DNA from: Pedobacter changchengzhani
GTDB lineage: Bacteria; Bacteroidota; Bacteroidia; Sphingobacteriales; Sphingobacteriaceae
Direction: 5' to 3'
Assembly (NCBI RefSeq): GCF_004354365.1
Contig: NZ_SJCY01000003.1
Coordinates: 1-64,000, forward strand
Length of the DNA: 64,000 nt
The position numbers and the translations under genes are program-made. How positions within the stretch are numbered: the first letter of the stretch is position 1; the number at the start of each line of letters is the position of its first letter. Of this stretch, positions 1 to 9,026 are shown one piece after another. The notes under the pieces are model-generated. The model searched no databases. It saw only the letters and a list, made by a program, of their open reading frames with translations, and was not told where the DNA came from.

Positions 1-126
1 ATCGTCAGCAAATGATGGTGTTTTTATCAATTTCATAACACTAAAATAATCATTAACCAGCTAGTAATCAAATAATTATAAAATTATTTATACACATTTT
101 GAAGAAATCTGCCTTGCAACGGTCTT
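1..126. other. Left-edge intergenic DNA, no gene seen
   Basis: AT-rich sequence before the first copy of the 141-bp array. I see no reading frame of useful length, hairpin or RNA gene in it. Whatever gene lies to the left is outside the window. Confidence 0.5.
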
Positions 127-1207
127 AAATTGTGGGCTAAACAAATTGTTTAGCTTCTTGAATGTTGTTATCAGGTTTTTTAGAAAGAAGTCAAGTTTTA
201 AAAACTTGACTTCTTTAAAAGTAGAGAGCTAAGAAACTTTGTTACGCATGATTTTAGGCTACGCGCTAAATTGTGGGCTAAACAAATTATTTAGCTTCTT
301 GAATGTTGTTATCAGGTTTTTTAGAAAGAAGTTAAGTTTTAAAAACTTGACTTCTTTAATAGCGAAGAGCTAAAAAACTCTGCTATGTTTGAGTTTAGGC
401 TACGCGCCACATTGTGGGCTAAGCAAATTGTTTAGCTTCTTGAATGTTGTTGTCAGGTTTTTTCCAAAAGAAGTCAAGTTTTAAAAACTTGACTTCTTTA
501 ATAGCGAAGAGCTAAAAAACTCTGCGATGTTTGAGTTTAGGATACGCGCCAAATTGTGGGCTAAGCAAATTGTTTAGCTTCTTGAATGTTGTTGTCAGGT
601 TTTTTAGAAAGAAGTCAAGTTTTAAAAACTTGACTTCTTTAATAGCGAAGAGCTAAAGAACTCTGCTATGTTTGAGTTTAGGCTACGCGCTAAATTGTGC
701 GCTAAACAAATTGTTGAGCTTCTTGAATGTTGTTGTCAGGTTTTTTTCAAAAGAAGTCAAGTTTTAAAAACTTGACTTCTTTAAAAGGAGAGAGCTAAGA
801 AACTTTGTTACGCATGATTTTAGGTGATGCGCTAAATTGTGGGCTAAACAAATTGTTTAGCTTCTTGAATGTTGTTATCAGGTTTTTTAGAAAGAAGTCA
901 AGTTTTAAAAACTTGACTTCTTTAAAAGTAGAGAGCTAAGAAACTTTGTTACGCATGATTTTAGGTGATGCGCTAAATTGTAGGCTAAACAAATTGTTTA
1001 GCTTCTTGAATGTTGTTATCAGGTTTTTTAGAAAGAAGTCAAGTTTTAAAAACTTGACTTCTTTAAAAGTAGAGAGCTAAGAAACTTTGTTACGCATGAT
1101 TTTAGGCTACGCGCTAAATTGTGCGCTAAACAAATTGTTGAGCTTCTTGAATGTTGTTGTCAGGTTTTTTAGAAAGAAGTCAAGTTTTTAAAACTTGACT
1201 TCTTTAA
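127..1207. repeat. Tandem array of ~141-bp paired-hairpin units, eight copies
   Basis: Eight head-to-tail copies begin near 127, 268, 409, 551, 692, 834, 975 and 1116, so the period is 141-142 bp; the last copy is truncated. Each unit carries two inverted repeats. The first is a 19-nt hairpin with a 9-bp stem (GCTAAACAA/TTGTTTAGC; a few copies carry one change). The second is a 33-nt near-perfect palindrome with a 16-bp stem (core GTCAAGTTTT-A-AAAACTTGAC). Two spacer variants occur: copies 2-4 share one form and copies 1 and 5-7 another. In copies 1, 6 and 7 a GTAG, and in copy 5 a GGAG, follows the long hairpin. Paired hairpins beside a RAYT-type transposase resemble BIME/REP arrays mobilised by such enzymes; that functional link is inferred. 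Confidence 0.9.
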
Positions 1208-1276
1208 GAATCACTTTCCAAAGCTTTAATACTTTCGTAAAAAAAAAGCATGTAAAAGTTATGAAATGCCATTACG

Positions 1277-1936
1277 CTAATCAATCTCAAAAGAGTTTAA
1301 ATAGAAATAATCAATTTGCGTTTTGTGCATGGCTATAAAGTTATCTCTGCCTCCGAAATATTCCATCAACTCTTCTCTCTTCAGCTTAGTTTTCTTAATA
1401 GATAATAGTGGTTTATAAGACGACCACTCAACATCTTCTATGTTTTTGCATAATCCATGTTTTATGGCATTTGCATGGATATAAATTATCGTTTGTTGTA
1501 AGTGTAAATCGTTTTGTATTCTAATTCTTCTAAATGGATTAATAAACAACGAACCGGATCGGCTAGTCTCTTTATTAAAAGCCATAGCATAGGATATAAA
1601 GAAATCCTTCATTTGAAATTCCAAAGCCTCGCTAAAAGATATTTCTTTATCAAGATATTTTTTTTGGTGTGTTTTCAGGTGATCTGTGCCGATTGATTTT
1701 AGGTTGAGCGTAAGAGAATGCTCGCTTACACATTTTACTAAAAGGTGAACATGGTTTTGGATCAATATATAGCAGTATGTATCCATGTAGCCAAAACTAT
1801 ATTGAGCATATTTTTTAAGGAAATATGACTTGTTATGATCGTTTTGGAAAAGTAGGCTACCGGTAACTGATTTGCAAATAATATGCATAAACTCATTCTC
1901 AGCAAAATCTTGAATATATTTTTCGTTAACAGGCAT
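1277..1936 (-). CDS. REP-associated (IS200/Y1-type) tyrosine transposase
   Basis: A 219-residue protein of the Y1/HUH single-strand transposase superfamily, the family that cuts and joins single-stranded DNA at hairpin ends. The metal-binding HUH motif is visible as N-H-V-H-L-L-V-K with His62 and His64. The segment S-Y-A-M-A-F-N near residue 115-121 carries Tyr116, the probable nucleophile. The conserved Y-I-H-x-N-x-(I/V)-K-x-G-L block lies near residues 152-161. Length and motif spacing fit RAYTs, which are domesticated single-copy relatives of IS200 TnpA, better than a 150-residue IS200 enzyme. It lies directly beside the 141-bp paired-hairpin array, and another hairpin lies 50 bp upstream of its start, as expected if these hairpins are its substrates. 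No terminal repeats of a classical insertion sequence are seen. Family assignment is firm; substrate is inferred. Confidence 0.88.
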   Translation of the reverse strand: MPVNEKYIQDFAENEFMHIICKSVTGSLLFQNDHNKSYFLKKYAQYSFGYMDTYCYILIQNHVHLLVKCVSEHSLTLNLKSIGTDHLKTHQKKYLDKEISFSEALEFQMKDFFISYAMAFNKETSRSGSLFINPFRRIRIQNDLHLQQTIIYIHANAIKHGLCKNIEDVEWSSYKPLLSIKKTKLKREELMEYFGGRDNFIAMHKTQIDYFYLNSFEID

Positions 1937-1989
1937 AAAGTAATTTATGTCAATTTTAATGAAAATACAAGTTATGCCAAAAAATAGAG

Positions 1990-2037
1990 CTGTTGTAAAT
2001 GAGTCAACTTTTTAAAAACTTAATCCATTTACAACAG
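1990..2037 (-). terminator. Probable dapA terminator hairpin
   Basis: A 12-bp stem, CTGTTGTAAATG with CATTTACAACAG, encloses an AT-rich loop six bases past the dapA stop codon. A T-run follows on the minus strand after a five-base gap. The loop holds GTCAACTTTTTAAAAACTT, which resembles the long hairpin core of the array at 127-1207, so a REP-like hairpin could have been recruited as terminator. Confidence 0.5.
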
Positions 2038-2042
2038 TTAAA

Positions 2043-2921
2043 CTAACCCAAAATTTCCAATTCCTTAATAATTGCAGTTTCTAAGTTTGATGAGGCTTTA
2101 ATAAGAGGCAATCTAACCGAATCGCCACAAATGCCTATGTGTTTTACTGCTGCTTTAACCCCAGCTGGATTACCTTCTGCAAAAGCTAAACGTGTAAATT
2201 CAATTAAACTTAAATGTATTTTCGCCGCCGCTTTAAAATCTCCATCGGCACATAACTTTACCATATCAGATAATTGTTTTGGTAGCGCATTCCCGATTAC
2301 AGAAATGATACCAGCAGCGCCCATTGCCATCATAGGTAACGTAACAGGATCATCGCCAGAAATTAATAAAAACTCCTCAGGCTTATCGCGTAAAATTTGA
2401 TTAAACTGATCGAAGTTTCCACAAGCATCTTTAATACCGATGATGTTTTTAAAATCATTGGCCAATCTGCATGTTGTTTCTGGAGAAATATTACTGGCAG
2501 TTCGCCCCGGCACGTTATATAAAAATAAATCTAGCGGAGAAACTTCAGCTAAGTATTTGTAATGCTGGTAAATGCCTTCTTGCGTAGGCTTATTGTAATA
2601 CGGACTTACAGATAAAATTGCACTGTATCCATCTGTGTCAAAAGTTTTAATATCCTCAGCTACTGCCAAAGTATTGTTGCCACCAATACCGGCTACTAAT
2701 GGTAACCGTTTATTATTAATTTCAGCAGTATAGGCCCACACCTGTTTTTTCTCGTCTTTAGTCATTGTGGCTGTTTCGCCGGTTGTACCTAAAGAGACAA
2801 GGTAATCTATACCTCCATCTATCAAATGATTAATCAAGTTTTTTAAACCTGTATAATCAACTGATCCATCTGTGTTAAAAGGTGTAATTAGCGCTACACC
2901 AGTTCCCTGAAATTTGTTCAT
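2043..2921 (-). CDS. dapA: 4-hydroxy-tetrahydrodipicolinate synthase
   Basis: A 292-residue class I aldolase that condenses pyruvate with aspartate semialdehyde, the first committed step of the diaminopimelate/lysine branch in the cytoplasm. Catalytic positions align with the E. coli enzyme: the G-T-T-G-E-T loop at 45-50 (Thr46, Thr47), Tyr109, Tyr135 in L-Y-N-V-P-G-R-T, Arg140 and the Schiff-base lysine Lys164 in G-I-K-D-A. Length is normal for the family. The ATG at 2921 starts the conserved N-terminal strand (F-x-G-T-G-V-A-L-I-T-P-F), so the start is secure. The next gene upstream on the same strand is ligA, 100 bp away. That gap holds a short degenerate stretch (cacgaaggcaccaagg) of the kind often scattered between genes in this phylum. 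Confidence 0.97.
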   Translation of the reverse strand: MNKFQGTGVALITPFNTDGSVDYTGLKNLINHLIDGGIDYLVSLGTTGETATMTKDEKKQVWAYTAEINNKRLPLVAGIGGNNTLAVAEDIKTFDTDGYSAILSVSPYYNKPTQEGIYQHYKYLAEVSPLDLFLYNVPGRTASNISPETTCRLANDFKNIIGIKDACGNFDQFNQILRDKPEEFLLISGDDPVTLPMMAMGAAGIISVIGNALPKQLSDMVKLCADGDFKAAAKIHLSLIEFTRLAFAEGNPAGVKAAVKHIGICGDSVRLPLIKASSNLETAIIKELEILG

Positions 2922-3021
2922 TATATTTATTGTTGTTTTTTACCATGAAGCCACGAAGGCACCAAGGGTTTTCTTTTTTATTATAGAACTTAGTCTTTTT
3001 TATTTTTGGTTAAACAATTTT

Positions 3022-5082
<2,061 letters not shown>

Positions 5083-5115
5083 TTATCGGTTAATTCTGCC
5101 CTTTTTTCGCTAAAT

Positions 5116-5143
5116 CTTTTTAAATGCCTTCGCATTAAAAAAG
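5116..5143 (-). terminator. Possible terminator after the AcpH-like gene
   Basis: A short hairpin (ATGC-CTTC-GCAT core with T/A-rich arms) lies about 70 bp beyond the stop at 5212, on the minus strand ending in a T-run. It would separate this gene from ligA. The stem is AT-rich, so the call is weak. Confidence 0.35.
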
Positions 5144-5211
5144 TATACCGCTACAATAAGGTTTATTAACTCAATCCTGCAAAATAAACTTGCGTTTCCT
5201 TTTTTAGTCTT

Positions 5212-5886
5212 CTAAACTAATTTCCCCTCAATCTCTTCAAAAATATTCATAAAATCTTTCTTCAAAATGGGTTTAAAAATAGCAAGCTGATTAGTTAAAG
5301 CGTCCAATTGACTTTGATTTAAACTTTCGGGCCACAAGCGCATGCAAATTCTATTTAAGGCATAGCTGATGTTTTCTAGCTTTTGATAGCTCAATAAATA
5401 TTTACTGCTAATAAATTTCTCTAAAAAGCTAAAAAAAACTTCATTCTCTTTGAGATTGCTGTGCGTTAGGAAATCATTAAGAGATTCATTATTTACTGCC
5501 GACAACTTTTCGTAAAAATTTTTCACATTAATTAAATTTTGCTCAACCAACAAATGATCTAACAAAAGTTCTAAGCCAATGTGCGCTAAAAAAGAGGGTC
5601 TAATTGCCGTATTTTCAACAATCGGTTTAATTAGTATTTTTAGTTCTGCAGTTTTGGTAAAGAAAAACGAAGATGAATGGAAGAATAAATCAACTGCTAA
5701 ATGTCTTTTCCATCCGTAAAGTAAATTCTCTTCTGCTAAGTTCCCCTTAAACAGAAATTCATTTTTTTGTGGGTATAAGTTGGCATCTTTTGATGCATTC
5801 TTAATTAAATCGGGCAAAACCGTACCCATCACCACATTGGCATCGCTGTTAAATCGATCGAAGTAGAAATGAGAAAGGAAGTTCAT
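5212..5886 (-). CDS. Acyl-carrier-protein phosphodiesterase-like protein (AcpH/DUF479)
   Basis: A 224-residue protein related to AcpH, which removes the phosphopantetheine arm from acyl carrier protein and has an HD-like helical fold. Seen here: the typical N-terminus M-N-F-L-S-H-F-Y-F-D, followed by V-M-G-T-V-L-P-D-L, and later a conserved helical block with H-L-A-V-D-L-F-F-H and H-I-G-L-E-L-L-L-D-H. The reading frame is open to an ATG at 6054, but the extra 56 residues are encoded by a purine-rich repeat tract and are low complexity. I therefore start at the ATG at 5886, which opens the conserved N-terminus. Members in this phylum often lack biochemical proof, so the reaction is inferred from family. 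Confidence 0.8.
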   Translation of the reverse strand: MNFLSHFYFDRFNSDANVVMGTVLPDLIKNASKDANLYPQKNEFLFKGNLAEENLLYGWKRHLAVDLFFHSSSFFFTKTAELKILIKPIVENTAIRPSFLAHIGLELLLDHLLVEQNLINVKNFYEKLSAVNNESLNDFLTHSNLKENEVFFSFLEKFISSKYLLSYQKLENISYALNRICMRLWPESLNQSQLDALTNQLAIFKPILKKDFMNIFEEIEGKLV

Positions 5887-5889
5887 TGA

Positions 5890-6040
5890 GTAAAGGTAAG
5901 AAGAAAGTCGGGAAAGACCGAAAGTACGTAAGTCGGAAAAGTCGGGAAGTCCGAAGACCGAAGTCTGGGTATTCGAAAAAGTCGGGAAGATGGGAAAGTT
6001 CGAAAGGCCGAAGTTTGAACGGCTAAAGATAGTTGTAAAG
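5890..6040. repeat. Purine-rich degenerate repeat (GTCGGGAAG/GTCCGAAG type)
   Basis: Short interrupted repeats of GTCGGGAAG, GTCGGAAA and GTCCGAAG run through the region just upstream of the AcpH-like start. They keep a frame open on the minus strand, which makes an artificial N-terminal extension and a spurious overlapping ORF. Nothing suggests protein coding here. Confidence 0.6.
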
Positions 6041-6109
6041 TAACCCTTATGCATTGCGGTGTGGTCTTTGTCCCCTGCTCTTTCATCCTCTTCGCTTTAC
6101 TCTTTCAGC

Positions 6110-6139
6110 TTTGCGCTTTCAGCTTAATAACTATCTTTG
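6110..6139 (+). promoter_or_regulatory. Bacteroidota-type promoter for tyrS
   Basis: TTTG (6110-6113) and TATCTTTG (6132-6139) are separated by 18 bp and match the -33/-7 consensus of the phylum. Transcription would start near 6146, giving a leader of about 12 bases before the tyrS ATG at 6158. Confidence 0.6.
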
Positions 6140-6157
6140 CGCAATTAAATTTATACC

Positions 6158-7444
6158 ATGACAAATTTTGTTGAAGAGTTACGTTGGAGAGGCATGTTGC
6201 ACGATATTATGCCGAATACTGAGGAAAAATTAAATGAAGGTATGACTTCGGGTTATATCGGCTTTGATCCAACTGCAGATTCGTTACATGTTGGCCACTT
6301 AACGCAGATCATGACGCTTATTCACTTCCAACGTGCTGGTCATAAACCGTTTGCTTTGGTTGGTGGAGCAACAGGTATGGTTGGCGATCCTTCTGGAAAA
6401 TCAGATGAACGGAATCTTCAAACCCCAGAAATGGTTGAACATAATTTGGCTGGAATGAAACAACAGTTGGCTAAATTTTTAACTTTTGAAGACGCTGGCA
6501 ACGGCGCAGTAATGGTTAACAATGCCGATTGGTTTAAAAACATGAACTTTTTAGACTTTATCCGTGATGTAGGTAAACACATTACTGTGAACTATATGAT
6601 GGCGAAAGATAGCGTAAAAAAGCGTTTGGAAGGCGATACAGGCATGTCGTTTACCGAATTTTGTTACCAGCTGGTACAAGGCTATGATTTTTACTATCTA
6701 TGGAAAAATCACAATTGCATGGTGCAAATGGGTGGTTCCGATCAATGGGGTAATATTGTTACGGGTACTGAGTTAATTAGAAGAAAAGATCAGGGTACGG
6801 CTTACGCAATAACTACGCAGTTAATTAAAAAAGCCGACGGAACTAAATTTGGCAAAACCGAAAGTGGCGCCATTTGGTTAGATGCGGAGAAAACTTCCCC
6901 TTATAAATTCTATCAGTTTTGGTTAAACGCATCTGATGATGACGTTAAAAAATGGATCAGAATTTTTACACTGAAAACAAAAGATGAGATAGAAGCCTTA
7001 GAAGCCCAACATGATACCGCGCCACATACTCGAATTTTGCAAAAAGCATTGGCCGAAGATATTACAGTGAAAACCCACTCTGAAGAAGCACTTGAAACTG
7101 CAATAAAAACTTCAGAGTTTTTATTCGGTAATGGTTCTTTGGAGTTTTTGAAAAGCTTGACGGCAGCACAGGTTTTAGAAATGTTTGAAGGCATACCTCA
7201 GTTTGAAATCTCTAAAACAGAGTTGGAAAATGGGATTGATGCGACAACTTTATTGGCCGAGAAATCAACCGTAGCTTCATCAAAAGGAGAAGCAAAAAAA
7301 TTAATACAAGGCGGCGGAGTTTCTGTAAATAAAGAGAAAATAGCTGAAATAGGGCAATTATTTAATTCATCGAATTTGATTAATAATCAATTTATTGTAG
7401 TTCAAAAAGGTAAAAAGAATTATTTTTTAATTGTTGCTAAATAA
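6158..7444 (+). CDS. tyrS: Tyrosyl-tRNA synthetase
   Basis: A 428-residue class I aminoacyl-tRNA synthetase that charges tRNA-Tyr. The HIGH-type signature is H-V-G-H at residues 44-47. The KMSKS-type loop is K-F-G-K-T at 230-234, the usual form in bacterial TyrRS. The tyrosine pocket is visible as Y-I-G-F-D-P-T-A near 33-40 and [10 protein letters not shown] near 190-199. An S4 RNA-binding domain closes the protein ([18 protein letters not shown]). Length and order are standard. The gene stands alone, with a promoter just upstream. Confidence 0.98.
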   Translation: MTNFVEELRWRGMLHDIMPNTEEKLNEGMTSGYIGFDPTADSLHVGHLTQIMTLIHFQRAGHKPFALVGGATGMVGDPSGKSDERNLQTPEMVEHNLAGMKQQLAKFLTFEDAGNGAVMVNNADWFKNMNFLDFIRDVGKHITVNYMMAKDSVKKRLEGDTGMSFTEFCYQLVQGYDFYYLWKNHNCMVQMGGSDQWGNIVTGTELIRRKDQGTAYAITTQLIKKADGTKFGKTESGAIWLDAEKTSPYKFYQFWLNASDDDVKKWIRIFTLKTKDEIEALEAQHDTAPHTRILQKALAEDITVKTHSEEALETAIKTSEFLFGNGSLEFLKSLTAAQVLEMFEGIPQFEISKTELENGIDATTLLAEKSTVASSKGEAKKLIQGGGVSVNKEKIAEIGQLFNSSNLINNQFIVVQKGKKNYFLIVAK

Positions 7445-7499
7445 GGTTTTATAATCTGAGGTCTGTAATTCAATATTAATTTCGAGAATCTAAATGCCG

Positions 7500-7652
7500 T
7501 TTTGGGTTGGCGCGATCGTCACCCTGAATTCAGTTCAGGGTCTTTGTAGCAGGATAGATGCTGAAATAAATTCAGCATGACGATGAACCTAAGTGTAATC
7601 CCAATGAAGGATGATTTTCAATAAAACAGTTATCGAACTCACGTTGGTAATT
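7500..7652. repeat. Dispersed intergenic hairpin element (single copy)
   Basis: The element holds a hairpin (CACCCTGAA...TTCAGGGT), then a second inverted repeat around GCTGAA/TTCAGC, and ends with TTATCGAACTCACGTT. The last ~54 bases align closely with the tail of each 122-bp unit at 17.7-18.3 kb, and the final part with an element near 34.88 kb. It lies between the convergent genes tyrS and the LuxE-like gene. Confidence 0.7.
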
Positions 7653-7668
7653 TAACACACAAAAACTT

Positions 7669-8649
7669 TTACTGCACCAATAAATTACAGCCTCTAATAT
7701 CGGCGTTATCAAAACGGCCTAAAACTTCGAAGCTTCCATCTGTATAAATTTTCCCTAAATCTTGTGTAGCAATAAACGAGCATGAATTTGTATTGGCCAA
7801 ATCGATAACATTAATGCCACCAGCTTTCCCCTCTGGAATTAAACTTAAAGGATCATTCGTATCGCGAATAAAAACTTTCATCCAATTTGGGCATTTGAAA
7901 ATTCCATCTCCGAGCGAGTACGCCTGAGAAAGTAATTCCGTCATGCCGTATTCGCTATGGATTTTTTTTACGCCAAAACCTTGCGTTAACTGCGCGTGCA
8001 ATTCTTCGCGAATCATTTCCTTCCGCTTACCCTTCATCCCTCCGGTTTCCATTACAATTAAATTTGGGAAATTGATTTCATTTTGCTCGATAAAATCCAA
8101 CAGTGCATAGGTAACACCAATTAAAACCGTTTTTTGATTTTTTGATTTTAAAACATTTAAGGTTTGCAAAAGTTCATCATGGTTATATAAAAAGTAGCCA
8201 CTTAACGGGTTTTTGCTTTTCTCAATCAAATCGTTAACCATGTAAATTAGAGATGAACCCGAGCGTTGTTGGTACGAAGGAAGAAGCGCTAAAAAGCAAT
8301 AGGTTTCTACATCGCCATAAAATTGAGCAAATGCTTTTAAATAACTTTTTTCATACAGCTTTACATCGGTTACATGGTGATTGCTTTGACTCATACCTGT
8401 GGTACCAGAGCTGCTAAAAGTAATTTCAGTAGGGTTTTTATTGCTTAATATCGTGTGGTTTTTGAAAAAGCCTATAGGTAAAAAAGGAATTTTTTCAACC
8501 GAAGTAATGTATTCAATTTTTATACCTAAATGACGAATATACTGCGCGTAAATCTCACAATGTAACGCTTGAAAGGTAAATACATCAAGCGCTAGCTTAT
8601 TAAATTGTTCAACTGTATTAATAGAAAATAAATCTTTATTAAAATTCAC
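7669..8649 (-). CDS. LuxE-like acyl-protein synthetase
   Basis: A 326-residue member of the ANL-related LuxE family (acyl-protein synthetases that adenylate a fatty or other acid and pass it to a protein thiol). The phosphate-binding loop S-S-S-G-T-T-G lies at 79-85, and an acyl/adenylate pocket motif S-E-Y-G-M-T-E-L is present in the second half. It is shorter than full ANL enzymes, as LuxE is. No luminescence genes are nearby. It is the last gene of a likely operon with the penicillin acylase and a small membrane protein, with a 19-bp gap to the latter. The substrate is unknown; a role in making or salvaging an acylated compound is inference. Confidence 0.75.
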   Translation of the reverse strand: MNFNKDLFSINTVEQFNKLALDVFTFQALHCEIYAQYIRHLGIKIEYITSVEKIPFLPIGFFKNHTILSNKNPTEITFSSSGTTGMSQSNHHVTDVKLYEKSYLKAFAQFYGDVETYCFLALLPSYQQRSGSSLIYMVNDLIEKSKNPLSGYFLYNHDELLQTLNVLKSKNQKTVLIGVTYALLDFIEQNEINFPNLIVMETGGMKGKRKEMIREELHAQLTQGFGVKKIHSEYGMTELLSQAYSLGDGIFKCPNWMKVFIRDTNDPLSLIPEGKAGGINVIDLANTNSCSFIATQDLGKIYTDGSFEVLGRFDNADIRGCNLLVQ

Positions 8650-8668
8650 GTTGTTAAGGTAAAAGCGA

Positions 8669-9025
8669 CTAACTAATTTTTAGTTTTTTATTATTTAACA
8701 TGGATATACGAAATTGGTAACCGCAGTAGCCACTAATTCCAGCTACTAAACCACTTAACAAGCCCGTAACTAAAAGTAAAACCCACCATAATTTTACGCC
8801 CGTCATTATCGCAATTCTCGAAGCCAATAAATTATCATTTGGTAAACTTTTAAAAAGCGAATATCCAATCCAAAGCAAACCAACCGCAAAAAATGATTGC
8901 CAGAATGCAATTTTACCTGTTTTGCCAATAATGCCACAAGTGGCAAAAGAAATTACAATAATAATCCACCATGGCAGAAACAATTGAAGTAAAAAGCAAA
9001 TAATTAGTATAACGATGAAAACCAT
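8669..9025 (-). CDS. Small integral membrane protein, unknown function
   Basis: A 118-residue protein dominated by hydrophobic segments. About four membrane helices can be drawn: residues 2-16, 18-33, 45-60 and 80-100, with a short basic tail (N-N-K-K-L-K). I do not recognise a family. Its ATG at 9025 is one base after the stop codon of the penicillin acylase gene, so the two are almost certainly co-transcribed and perhaps translationally coupled. The neighbouring periplasmic hydrolase and cytoplasmic acyl-activating enzyme make a membrane helper or transporter subunit conceivable, but nothing in the sequence shows this. Confidence 0.7.
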   Translation of the reverse strand: MVFIVILIICFLLQLFLPWWIIIVISFATCGIIGKTGKIAFWQSFFAVGLLWIGYSLFKSLPNDNLLASRIAIMTGVKLWWVLLLVTGLLSGLVAGISGYCGYQFRISMLNNKKLKIS

Positions 9026-9026
9026 T

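Noticed and set aside
127..1207. CRISPR array
   Set aside because: Units of 141 bp are repeated almost whole, with no short repeat separated by unique spacers, and no cas genes are nearby.
5887..6086. N-terminal extension of the AcpH-like protein and an overlapping frame
   Set aside because: Both are encoded by a purine-rich repeat tract; the family N-terminus begins at 5886.
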